30,846 nt of DNA from an uncultured Geobacteraceae bacterium (GTDB taxonomy: Bacteria; Desulfobacterota; Desulfuromonadia; Geobacterales; Pseudopelobacteraceae), in the NCBI GenBank assembly GCA_903879825.1, contig CAIRND010000052.1, forward strand, positions 1 through 30,846. The letters are read 5' to 3'. The notes under the pieces are model-generated. The model did no database searches. It was given only the letters and a program-made list of their open reading frames with translations, and was not told where the DNA came from. The position numbers and the translations under genes were made by a program. How positions within the stretch are numbered: position 1 is the stretch's first letter; every line of letters begins with the position of its first letter. Positions 24,258 to 30,846 of this stretch are shown one piece after another.

Positions 24258-24526
24258 TCGGCCGGTTTAGTGGACAGCGACTGCAAGGCCTTGATGATGG
24301 TGTCCAGGATGCCGTTGCCCTTGAAGGCCGGGATCAGCGACAACAGCTCCGAAAACGCCAGGGCAAAGCCGAGCACAGCGCCGCTGTTTTGCTTGAACCA
24401 GTCGAGGAAACCGACGGTGGCCGCGGCGGTAGCAGCCGGAGCAGCAGCAACCGGGACAACCGGGTCAGCTGCAAAAGCGACGGTGGCGAGGGCAACGAGG
24501 ACAACCAGAAAGATCAGTTTTTTCAT
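24254..24526 (-). CDS. Small exported membrane protein in the lysis cassette
   Basis: A 90-residue protein at ATG 24526 behind AAAAGGAG. Residues 1-20 (MKKLIFLVVLVALATVAFAA) are a signal peptide or signal anchor. An Ala/Pro/Val-rich linker follows, then a hydrophobic segment about 48-68 (SGAVLGFALAFSELLSLIPA). It sits between endolysin and spanins, where holins occur, so a holin or antiholin role is possible. With a cleaved signal it would have only one membrane segment, so the assignment is open. Confidence 0.6.
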   Translation of the reverse strand: MKKLIFLVVLVALATVAFAADPVVPVAAAPAATAAATVGFLDWFKQNSGAVLGFALAFSELLSLIPAFKGNGILDTIIKALQSLSTKPAE

Positions 24527-24540
24527 TGTGCGACTCCTTT

Positions 24541-25131
24541 TCATGCCACGAAGGGCGTTTCGTCGTAGTTTTTGAGCCTGGCAAACCAGGCGTGACGGAA
24601 TTGTCCCTGAGACGGGTCCCGCTCGAGGATGCCATCGTAGTACCGCTTGCCGCAGTCGTTGAACCCGGCCAGGAGTGCAGCCGGTTCGGCAGCGTTGATG
24701 GCGGCGATGCTCGCGGGGCCGATCACCCCGTCGGCGCCGGTACCGGCCGCGCGTTGAATCCACCTGCAGGCGATATCTCCGCAGTTAACCCGCTTGTCGA
24801 ATACTTCTTCTGCAACCCGCTGGTCGGTTATATCGCCCAGGTTGCCCCAGAAGTTTGTCCGGTAGAACTCGGCGACTGCGGACTGGATACTTACGCTGGC
24901 AGCCAGCAGATCATTCAGGTGCTTAACCCAGGCGCGATACTCCGAGGTGCCGAAATCCGGCTGTTTGAGCAAGGTGTCCTTGATGCTGTCGATCAGACGC
25001 CAGCCTGACCATTTCGGCCAGTTCTTGCGAGACACGCCTTTGTAGGTTTCCCCGCCATTGTCGCGGGGGTTGTTTACCCAGCCACCCTCGTTGCCCATGG
25101 TGCGGCTGTATGCTTTAGAAAAATCAGCCAT
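24541..25131 (-). CDS. Endolysin, glycoside hydrolase family 108
   Basis: A 196-residue muramidase. The N-terminal GH108 domain starts MADFSKAYSRTMGNEGGWVN; Glu15 in the NEGGW motif is the expected catalytic acid, followed by DNGGETYKGVS (24-34). The C-terminal part (CGDIACRWIQRAAGTGADGV, then IGPASIAAINA) matches the PG_binding_3 peptidoglycan domain usually paired with GH108. It would cleave glycan strands at lysis. No signal peptide, so it needs a holin. ATG 25131 is chosen for GAGGAG upstream. Confidence 0.93.
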   Translation of the reverse strand: MADFSKAYSRTMGNEGGWVNNPRDNGGETYKGVSRKNWPKWSGWRLIDSIKDTLLKQPDFGTSEYRAWVKHLNDLLAASVSIQSAVAEFYRTNFWGNLGDITDQRVAEEVFDKRVNCGDIACRWIQRAAGTGADGVIGPASIAAINAAEPAALLAGFNDCGKRYYDGILERDPSQGQFRHAWFARLKNYDETPFVA

Positions 25132-25142
25132 TGTGATGCTCC

Positions 25143-25463
25143 TCAACCACCAAACTTTTTGGTTGTATAACCGATAACTGCCGAAATAATGGCGCTGATA
25201 CCATACAATTGGACCGCGGACGCTTGCTTGCCAGGTGCCAGCTCAACATCCCGGACACGGGCATAAATGATATCGATGTCGCCTTCACTTTTACTAACGC
25301 GCTGGAATAATGTTTTGATCTGTTCACCTTGAGATGAGATGTCTTTTAGTAATGCAATAAACTCCCGCTGGCCTTCCCGTATTTCAAGGAGCGCAGCAGA
25401 CAGATTATTATTGTCAGCTCTGATGGCTGCGATTGGTCCCTCTTGTTTACACGGCTCCGCCAT
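25143..25463 (-). CDS. XhlA-like coiled-coil membrane protein (lysis)
   Basis: A 106-residue protein: a charged helical coiled-coil (about 17-75, LLEIREGQREFIALLKDISS) followed by a single C-terminal hydrophobic segment (LYGISAIISAVIGY) and a basic end (TTKKFGG). This layout is that of the XhlA/haemolysin-type lysis protein. It is next to the endolysin gene, which supports a holin-associated role. Start is uncertain: ATG 25463 behind a G-run, or GTG 25484 two bases after the upstream stop. Confidence 0.65.
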   Translation of the reverse strand: MAEPCKQEGPIAAIRADNNNLSAALLEIREGQREFIALLKDISSQGEQIKTLFQRVSKSEGDIDIIYARVRDVELAPGKQASAVQLYGISAIISAVIGYTTKKFGG

Positions 25464-25486
25464 ACCCCCCCCAACTTCAATCACAT

Positions 25487-25774
25487 TTAATTTCTCTTCA
25501 GTGACGCAATGACAAGTCCCGAGCCATCCGGCAGCGGCTTGATCAAGCGCCACGTCTCGCCAGCAACGGCGATGGTGGCGCCTTCGGTGTCCACCCCAGT
25601 CAGATCGCTTTCCTTGATCGTGATCTGGGGCTTGTCGGTAATCACGCCGATATCGCTTAGGCTGTTGCGGTCGAACAGTACCGTGATGGTTTTGTCCGCC
25701 TTGCCGGTCTCCGATATGACTGCGGAGATTCCGAAATCGGCAAAGAACTTGTCCAGGTCAGGAACTAAATTCAT
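25487..25774 (-). CDS. Head-tail joining protein, lambda gpFII-like
   Basis: A 95-residue protein starting in an ATGA overlap with the upstream gene. Length, the TGKADKTITVLFDR region and the ending GETWRLIKPLPDGSGLVIAS are typical of the gpFII/Phage_attach family, which forms the head-tail connector ring. Its place, after the capsid genes and before the lysis cassette and tail terminator, fits. Moderate to high confidence by family resemblance. Confidence 0.8.
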   Translation of the reverse strand: MNLVPDLDKFFADFGISAVISETGKADKTITVLFDRNSLSDIGVITDKPQITIKESDLTGVDTEGATIAVAGETWRLIKPLPDGSGLVIASLKRN

Positions 25775-26415
25775 GGCATGGTTTGTTTCAAGGCCAGCAT
25801 GGCCAGGCCGATGTCATAGGCAGGGCCGACGGTGCCCCCGATATCCAGCGCAGCGCGCAGGTACCGGCCCAGGCCGTCTGATTCCACTTTGAGCCGCTGG
25901 AAGCCAGCGCCGGTGGTGACGCGGGTGAATGCCGCGCCGGTGATGTCGGTATAGGTCCGGGCTGACATGGGTACAGTGAAAGCATCGGTGTTGACAAAAG
26001 CGGTGCTGCCGGCAAACACCAGGCAACTGAACTGCGGGGAGGTGAAACGTGTCCCCACGGTGCCGGTTCCGATTGCACCCGTTACCGAGCCGGCCACAGC
26101 AAAAGCAGTGGCAGAACTGAAGGTGACGGTGATGTCCTCGGCGATGGTGTCGGCCCCGCCGGCCACTTCGGTAAGCTTGCCGTTGCCGGTACCGGTGTAG
26201 GCGACGGTCCCGACGAGCTTGCTGTCGGTGGCGGACTGGAGTTTGATGTCCATGGTCGGATTGGTCCCGGCCGTCTTGAGGGCCGCAAGCAGGATGCAGA
26301 GGGCACCCGAGTAGGAGAGAATATCCACCCCAGGGGTGTAGCCGTCCGCAGTGACCGAAGCGGGTGTTTTAAGGGTGACCAGGGAGGCTTCCCCGGCGAA
26401 AAAATCAAGGCTCAT
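25771..26415 (-). CDS. Uncharacterised head-region protein, 214 aa
   Basis: A 214-residue protein from ATG 26415 with AAGGAG upstream, overlapping the preceding gene by 11 bases. It is rich in Ala, Thr and Gly with predicted beta strands (TMDIKLQSATDSKLVGTVAY, ITVTFSSATAFAVAG). The C-terminal part contains GAGFQRLKVESDGLGRYLRA. Similar small beta-rich proteins after the capsid gene are often structural head or decoration proteins. I do not recognise a named family, so the role is inferred from position only. Confidence 0.7.
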   Translation of the reverse strand: MSLDFFAGEASLVTLKTPASVTADGYTPGVDILSYSGALCILLAALKTAGTNPTMDIKLQSATDSKLVGTVAYTGTGNGKLTEVAGGADTIAEDITVTFSSATAFAVAGSVTGAIGTGTVGTRFTSPQFSCLVFAGSTAFVNTDAFTVPMSARTYTDITGAAFTRVTTGAGFQRLKVESDGLGRYLRAALDIGGTVGPAYDIGLAMLALKQTMP

Positions 26416-26740
26416 GATGGTCTCCTTCCAGTTCAAGCATGCGCGCCTCATAAGCAGCGATGATTTCGGGATCCTCGGAGAGCAGACCTTCCAGGGCCGA
26501 TACGTCGGGAGCCTGGGTGATCTTCTCGATCAGTTCCCGGTGAGCCTGGGCCAGTGCAGCAGCAGTGACGGCCGAGTTGTCCTCCGGAGTTTCCGCAACG
26601 GCCCTGATGCGCCCGCGGTCCAATTCAAGCCGGTAGGTGTACGCATCCAGCTCTATTTCATCGCCGGGGAACACATCGCCACGGTCGGGACCGAGACAAA
26701 ACCCTGCGACTACCAGTGCTTTTTTAGTTTCTGTTGACAT
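26405..26740 (-). CDS. Uncharacterised protein after capsid gene, 111 aa
   Basis: A 111-residue acidic protein from ATG 26740, preceded by GGGAGA. The first 50 residues are beta-rich (VFPGDEIELDAYTYRLELDR); the last 60 are helical (AAALAQAHRELIEKITQA, then EIIAAYEARMLELE). It is in the lambda gpFI position (packaging accessory or head completion), but I see no clear gpFI homology. It lies 54 bases after the capsid gene, across a hairpin. Confidence 0.65.
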   Translation of the reverse strand: MSTETKKALVVAGFCLGPDRGDVFPGDEIELDAYTYRLELDRGRIRAVAETPEDNSAVTAAALAQAHRELIEKITQAPDVSALEGLLSEDPEIIAAYEARMLELEGDHHEP

Positions 26741-26753
26741 AGGGTTTCTCCCG

Positions 26754-26779
26754 CAGAGGCGACCCGAAGGCCGCCTCTG
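26754..26779 (-). other. Hairpin between capsid gene and next gene
   Basis: CAGAGGCG/CGCCTCTG, 8 bp with a 10-base loop, and no T-run. It is not a good terminator; it may protect the capsid mRNA or tune downstream translation. Confidence 0.45.
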
Positions 26780-26794
26780 TTTCAATGGTATGGA

Positions 26795-28771
26795 TTAGGC
26801 GATCTTTGCTCCGGTCGCCTTGCTGAAGGACTCGCCACGGCGGGCGGCCACGTCGGCCATCTGGAAAGAAGTGATTTCCAGCAGGCCCTGTTTCTTCATG
26901 CTGTAAGGATCGACCAGGATCTCCAGGGCGCCCCACATGCCGATCATCAGGTCGGACCAGTTGCCGAACAGGATGCCGATCTCGTCGTTGCCGCTGCCGA
27001 GAGCCGCACTGACCTGGTTGGTTGCGCAGGCCGCAAAACCGGCGACGACACCCTCGATGTGGGTACCTTCCCAGATCATCTTGGAGCCGGCGGCGGAGGC
27101 CACCAGGGTCTGCATGAGCTTTCCGGCCATCAGCGGGTTGGTGAGGAAGCCGGTGTTGCCGAACAGGGCGTTGTAGGTGGCGATGGCGGTAGCCATGTCA
27201 ACAAGTTTGCCGAAGGTCGGAACTCCACCCATGGCAACGGCGTTAACGCCGGTCTGGCCGTAGAGGCCCAGGGGCTGGTTGTTCTGGCCGGTGCCGTGCA
27301 GCGCGGCCAGGTCCCAGCCGAGGGCGTGAATCATGGCCAGGTCGTTGCGGATGATGCCTTCAACGTCCGGGGTGGACTGAATGATCAACTGACGCGACAG
27401 CGCGCCGGTGGCCATGCAGGTTTTCGGAGTCATCGTGACGGACCCGAAGGTCACGTTGCTGGCGCTGATGTCGCTGCCGGAATTCTCTCCAGTCCAGACG
27501 AGAGTGGAAGCGCCGGTCTGTTTCGGGAAAGCGATGGGACCGACCAGGCCGGTCAGGATCCTGGCACCCATGCGGGTAGTGCCCATCATGTTGCGCAGGA
27601 TGTCGATGAACTCGCCGTACTCCTGAAACACGGTCTCTTTACCGGTATTAGTGCCGGTAGTGGTGAGCGCGGTGTTCTGTACGCGCTGCGGGATGAAGAT
27701 GCCACCCTTGGCGGCATAGTTCTGGGGGAGCTTCTTGCAGATCTCCTGGTGAATATCCACCTCGAGGCCCGATGCTGCGCGACCTTCTCGCAGTTCCAGC
27801 CCAGCGGCGATGGCCCGCGCGTAGCTGTAGTTTTTTGCCTCCCGGCCCATGTCCACGATGGGTGCGGCTTCCGATGCCGGTGCGGCGATGGCTCCGGAGT
27901 GGAACAGGTCGAGGATCTGCTTGCCGACCTGGTCGGGGCTGAGCTGCGCTGCAATGAAATCCGCTGCTTTGTTGGAGCATCCGGACGTGTTGCACATGGT
28001 GACGATTTCCACCGCCTCTTTCGAAAAATCTCTTGCCCCGGTAGCCGGGGCGGCCGCTGCTTGTGTCATGACGACTACCTCCATAATTTTGGCCACTGGG
28101 GCCTGGGTTAATGCGGACGAATCCGCTGGTTCATTGGTGGGTGCTGCGGGTTTAACGATGGCCGCGGGCGCCTTGCGGAAGCCGAGCGCTGCGACATCAA
28201 AGGACATGGCCGCCATGGCCAGCTGCCCGCTGATCTCGTCCACAAATCCGAATGCCTGCGCCTCTTCGGCATTCATCCAGGTCTCGGCATCCATGGCCGC
28301 GATGATTTCGGCATCAGCCATGCCGCATTTCTTGGCGTAGACGCCGACGATGGAGTCGCGGAACTTGTCCAGGAGGTCGGCCATCTTGCGCATTTCGTTG
28401 CTGTCGCCCTGGGCGCATCCCCAGGGGTTGTGGATCATGAACAGGGCGTTGTCTGCCATCACCACCCGGTTGCCGGCCAGCGCGATCACCGAGGCGATGG
28501 AAGCGGCCAGGCCGTCGATGTAACAGGTGACGGTGGCTGGGTGGCGCTCGAGGGCGTTGTAGATGGCAAGGCCATCAACCACCGAACCGCCGGGTGAGTT
28601 GATATGCACGTCGATGTTCATGACGTTGAGTTGCGCCAGCTGCTTGCACAGATCCTTGGCGGTCACTCCCTCGCTGAACCAGTCAGCTCCGATCTGCTCG
28701 TAAATCCACAACTCGGCGGGCGCCCCTTCGGCGCTGTTCTTGATTTCCCAGTATTTGCGGTCTGGTGTCAC
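26795..28771 (-). CDS. Prohead protease-major capsid protein fusion
   Basis: A single 658-residue frame. Residues 1-185 are a ClpP-type (S14) prohead protease with the triad apparently intact: Ser91 in GLAASIAS, His114 in MIHNPWG and Asp161 in MDAETWMNAEEA, plus the NSPGG motif (58-62). Residues about 190-340 form a linker and scaffold-like helical region (KAADFIAAQLSPDQVGKQIL). Residues from about 345 to 658 are an HK97-fold major capsid protein (KGGIFIPQRVQNTAL, FGSVTMTPKTCMATGALSRQ, IHALGWDLAALHGTGQNNQP). In lambda these are separate genes (C and E). The protease presumably assembles with the prohead and cuts the linker. Start is GTG 28771 with GGAGG upstream, two bases after the ferritin-like stop. 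Confidence 0.9.
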   Translation of the reverse strand: MTPDRKYWEIKNSAEGAPAELWIYEQIGADWFSEGVTAKDLCKQLAQLNVMNIDVHINSPGGSVVDGLAIYNALERHPATVTCYIDGLAASIASVIALAGNRVVMADNALFMIHNPWGCAQGDSNEMRKMADLLDKFRDSIVGVYAKKCGMADAEIIAAMDAETWMNAEEAQAFGFVDEISGQLAMAAMSFDVAALGFRKAPAAIVKPAAPTNEPADSSALTQAPVAKIMEVVVMTQAAAAPATGARDFSKEAVEIVTMCNTSGCSNKAADFIAAQLSPDQVGKQILDLFHSGAIAAPASEAAPIVDMGREAKNYSYARAIAAGLELREGRAASGLEVDIHQEICKKLPQNYAAKGGIFIPQRVQNTALTTTGTNTGKETVFQEYGEFIDILRNMMGTTRMGARILTGLVGPIAFPKQTGASTLVWTGENSGSDISASNVTFGSVTMTPKTCMATGALSRQLIIQSTPDVEGIIRNDLAMIHALGWDLAALHGTGQNNQPLGLYGQTGVNAVAMGGVPTFGKLVDMATAIATYNALFGNTGFLTNPLMAGKLMQTLVASAAGSKMIWEGTHIEGVVAGFAACATNQVSAALGSGNDEIGILFGNWSDLMIGMWGALEILVDPYSMKKQGLLEITSFQMADVAARRGESFSKATGAKIA

Positions 28772-28773
28772 GG

Positions 28774-29244
28774 TTAACCTCCAATCTGTACGGCCAGGAA
28801 GCAGCCGAGTCCGGTCTGGGATATCTGAGTCTGCCGGGCTTCGATGTCGTTGATATGGTCTGCCTCGTCGGCGATAATGGAGCGCAGGATCTGGGCGGTT
28901 ATTTCGTCACCCACCTCGCAGCAGAGAGCGATGGTGGCGTTGTAACCACGGATGGCGTTCTGCTCGCTGGTGTGATCGAAGGCCAGCATCTCCGGGACGG
29001 TTTTGCCAGGCTGCACCGGATTGAGCATACCGGCGACCGGAGTCCCCTCGAGGAACAGGATCTGGTCCAGCAGCATGGTGTAGTGTTTCTGCTCGTCGGC
29101 CCGGCGCTCGGCCAGATAGTCGGCAAGTTTTCCGTACTGCCAGTTGCGCAACAGGGCCTCGTTGGCGCTGTATTGGTTGATGGCGGTGAATTCTTCCACC
29201 AGCCGGGCATTGAGCGCGGTTATGATGCGCGGGTCGCCTTTCAT
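28774..29244 (-). CDS. Phage-encoded bacterioferritin-like protein
   Basis: A 156-residue four-helix protein that aligns without gaps to E. coli bacterioferritin by eye (both begin MKGD; INQY at 22-25; ILFLEG at 62-67). All six ferroxidase ligands are in register: Glu18, Glu51, His54, Glu94, Glu127 and His130. Residue 52, the haem-ligating Met in bacterioferritin, is Gln, so intersubunit haem is unlikely. It should oxidise ferrous iron and may form a 24-subunit cage. ATG 29244 overlaps the portal stop (ATGA), GGAGG precedes it, and the capsid gene starts two bases after its stop. It is therefore embedded in the head operon, not a host gene at the edge. Its role in the phage is unknown. Confidence 0.92.
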   Translation of the reverse strand: MKGDPRIITALNARLVEEFTAINQYSANEALLRNWQYGKLADYLAERRADEQKHYTMLLDQILFLEGTPVAGMLNPVQPGKTVPEMLAFDHTSEQNAIRGYNATIALCCEVGDEITAQILRSIIADEADHINDIEARQTQISQTGLGCFLAVQIGG

Positions 29245-30833
29245 TCTTGGTCCCTCCGATACAGGTTGATGATCTTGCGTGCCCGCTCGGAGTCGATATC
29301 CTCATCGTTCAGTAGGGCATCGAGCGCCACCAGGCGCAGGCGGTTCTTGGCCTTCTTGTCAGTTCCGGGCGCCTGCTCGTCGGTTGTCTGCTCGTCGGCT
29401 TCGGCCTGTTTGACCACGTCCTTGGCAGTGACGGCCGCTCCACTGAAATCAAGTCCTGCAGCTTCGGCAATCAATTTTTCATTTACCAGTTCGCTGCAGA
29501 TCTCCTCGAAGTCCTCGCCCTGTTCGGCAAGCGATGAAGTGCGGGAACCAAGGCCGTTCTCGATGGCGATCACGGCGGCGTTCACATCCTTAAGCGGATC
29601 CACCCAGGTCCAGCCGCGGGCGGTCCACTTGACTGACTTGAACTTGGCCGGGTCTCGGCTGTCCAACACCAGGGCGCCGGAGATCAGGGACCACTTGAGC
29701 CAGGCCTCGAAGATCGGCTGCCGGAATGCGGCAACCCACCATTCCTGCAATACCCGCCAGCGGTCACGCTCGACCAGCAGGCCGGAGCGTATGGATGAGT
29801 AGTTGACGCCTTCCAGGTCGTTGGCGAGGGCGTTGTAGCTGACGTTCATGCCGGATGAGAAAAAGCGCAGACAGGCCTTGGTGAATTCTCCGACGGCGAT
29901 GTTGGGGTGGTTGGGGTTCCATTCGGCCAGCTTGAGGCCTGCAGGGAGAGCAAACCCGCTGCCGGGATTAAGCTCGATGTTGTAGTCCTTGGAGTTTTCG
30001 TCCACACCCTGGGTGACGTCGCTGTGTTCGAACACCGGGAACGCGCAGGCGGCGGTACGGGCGGCGACCAGCTCGGCCTCCATGAATCCGTCAAGGTGTT
30101 TCAGGGAGGTCATGACCGAGTTGAGCCAGGTGATGCCGCGGCTCTGGTTGGCGCGCTCCGGATCGAATATGTGCCAGATCTCTGCAGCCGGGACGAAGGT
30201 GCGCTGATGGGGCACTCCGCTGTTGATGTCCTGCGGGTAGCTGTTCCAGATCCAGACGCCGACGGCCCGCTGCCACTCGTCCACTTCGATGCCGAGGCGG
30301 ATCTCGTTCTGGCCATCACCGCGCGGGCGGTTGTAGGTATGGTCGACCAGGTCGGGGTCGATGATCTGCAGGGCAAAACCGAAACGGTTAAACTGGCGAC
30401 CGATGCAACCACGGACGAAGATCTCGCCGTCACGCGCTACGGACTTGAGCAGGATCTGCTCGCCCGAAACGCCGGACATCTTGCCGTCCACAAAAGGGGA
30501 GGCCCAGAACTCGGACCAGCCTGCCTCGATCTTGTCGTTGATGGCCTTGTTGAGTTTGCCGTCGTTGTTTTTTACCTGGGCCTGCAGGGTCATACCGCGG
30601 GGTCCGATGACGTTCTGGGCAAGCAGCGCCAGGTACTGCCGGACGATGGGGTTATTGAGGGCCAGCTCGCGAGCGCGGGTGCGCAGGCGGTAGATGTTGG
30701 TGCGGATCTGATAATCTATGGTAGTGGGAGCAACGACCCAGTCCCAAAAGCTGCCACCCTGGGCGCCTTTGAAAACTGATTCGTTGCGGACGTTTTTCTG
30801 ATAGCCGAGCTTGCCCATTAACCTGGAAAACAA
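29241..30833 (-). CDS. Portal protein, lambda gpB family
   Basis: At least 530 residues, close to lambda gpB (533). Motifs include RTRARELALNNPIVRQYL near the N-terminus, VARDGEIFVRG and IDPDLVDHTYNRPRGDGQN. Further on are AEIWHIFDPERANQSRGITW, PGSGFALPAGLKLAEWNPNH and FSSGMNVSYNALANDLEGVN with YSSIRSGL. The dodecameric portal is the DNA entry and exit gate. The C-terminal 70 residues are charged (EADEQTTDEQAPGTDKKAKN). The frame is open to the window edge; TTG 30833 or ATG 30818 are in-window starts, but the real start could lie outside. Confidence 0.93.
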   Translation of the reverse strand: MFSRLMGKLGYQKNVRNESVFKGAQGGSFWDWVVAPTTIDYQIRTNIYRLRTRARELALNNPIVRQYLALLAQNVIGPRGMTLQAQVKNNDGKLNKAINDKIEAGWSEFWASPFVDGKMSGVSGEQILLKSVARDGEIFVRGCIGRQFNRFGFALQIIDPDLVDHTYNRPRGDGQNEIRLGIEVDEWQRAVGVWIWNSYPQDINSGVPHQRTFVPAAEIWHIFDPERANQSRGITWLNSVMTSLKHLDGFMEAELVAARTAACAFPVFEHSDVTQGVDENSKDYNIELNPGSGFALPAGLKLAEWNPNHPNIAVGEFTKACLRFFSSGMNVSYNALANDLEGVNYSSIRSGLLVERDRWRVLQEWWVAAFRQPIFEAWLKWSLISGALVLDSRDPAKFKSVKWTARGWTWVDPLKDVNAAVIAIENGLGSRTSSLAEQGEDFEEICSELVNEKLIAEAAGLDFSGAAVTAKDVVKQAEADEQTTDEQAPGTDKKAKNRLRLVALDALLNDEDIDSERARKIINLYRRDQE

Positions 30834-30846
30834 GCCGGTAGATTTA

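Larger units (their letters stand above)
12807..30846. mobile_element. Prophage (lambda-like siphovirus late region; runs off the right edge)
   Basis: An unbroken run of minus-strand genes in the order portal, capsid, head completion, lysis, tail tube, gpG/GT, tape measure, tail tip, J-like and fibres. This is a lambda-type structural map with a displaced lysis cassette. The head end of the block is visibly G+C richer than the host genes. All large frames are intact, so the prophage may be functional. Terminase, integrase and repressor would lie beyond the window. Confidence 0.92.

Noticed and set aside
24527..24763. Extension of the 90-aa lysis gene to a 169-codon frame
   Set aside because: The extra N-terminal part is Arg-rich, antisense-like and overlaps the endolysin gene; ATG 24526 has its own ribosome-binding site and signal peptide.
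27059..28111. A 350-codon plus-strand frame opposite the protease-capsid gene
   Set aside because: It is antisense to a clearly conserved gene; long open antisense frames are expected in G+C-rich DNA, and the translation shows no recognisable motifs.
28765..29802. A 345-codon plus-strand frame opposite the ferritin-like and portal genes
   Set aside because: Antisense to two well-supported genes, with low-complexity Ser/Ala-rich translation.
29907..30779. A 290-codon plus-strand frame opposite the portal gene
   Set aside because: Mirror of portal codon structure; no family resemblance.

Overview
This window joins a conserved bacterial housekeeping region (about 1-12,850, mostly plus strand) to a long block of siphophage late genes (about 12,876-30,846, all minus strand). 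Gene content and protein character suggest a Geobacter-like member of the Desulfuromonadota: a citramalate synthase end, thrS-infC-rpmI-rplT-pheS-pheT-ihfA followed by a MerR gene, and an RlmD-type methyltransferase. This is recognition from memory; no database search was possible.

Host part. The 3' end of cimA is followed by an exported SLBB/helix-hairpin-helix protein, a 51-residue zinc-ribbon protein with a strong terminator, then rph-rdgB (overlapping by ATGA) and an RlmD/RumA-like methyltransferase. Next come tRNA-Val(GAC) with its own promoter and terminator, thrS, infC (apparently starting at AUA), rpmI, rplT, a terminator, pheS, pheT, ihfA, a merR gene and tRNA-Pro(GGG). Two 162-bp, about 90% identical, highly palindromic non-coding repeats lie in opposite orientation directly before and after pheS.

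Phage part. Transcription runs from the right edge leftward. The order is portal, a bacterioferritin-like protein, a ClpP-type protease fused to a major capsid protein, two unrecognised head-region proteins and a gpFII-like joining protein. A lysis cassette follows: XhlA-like protein, GH108 endolysin, small exported membrane protein and nested Rz/Rz1 spanins. The tail genes come next: terminator, tube, gpG/gpGT with a clear -1 frameshift site, tape measure, two tail-tip proteins, a DUF6950/NlpC-like protein, a J-like tip protein, an FN3-like protein and a small fibre-associated protein. Last are two fibre-like proteins that both carry Sec signal peptides. Stop/start overlaps tie most of these genes into one late operon. 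The block ends beside tRNA-Pro, a likely integration site; terminase, integrase and regulatory genes are not in the window.

The most unusual feature is the bacterioferritin-like gene between portal and capsid. It keeps all six ferroxidase ligands in register with E. coli bacterioferritin but has Gln where the haem-ligating Met52 should be. A ferritin next to an HK97-fold shell gene recalls encapsulin nanocompartments and makes this the best candidate for an undescribed system.
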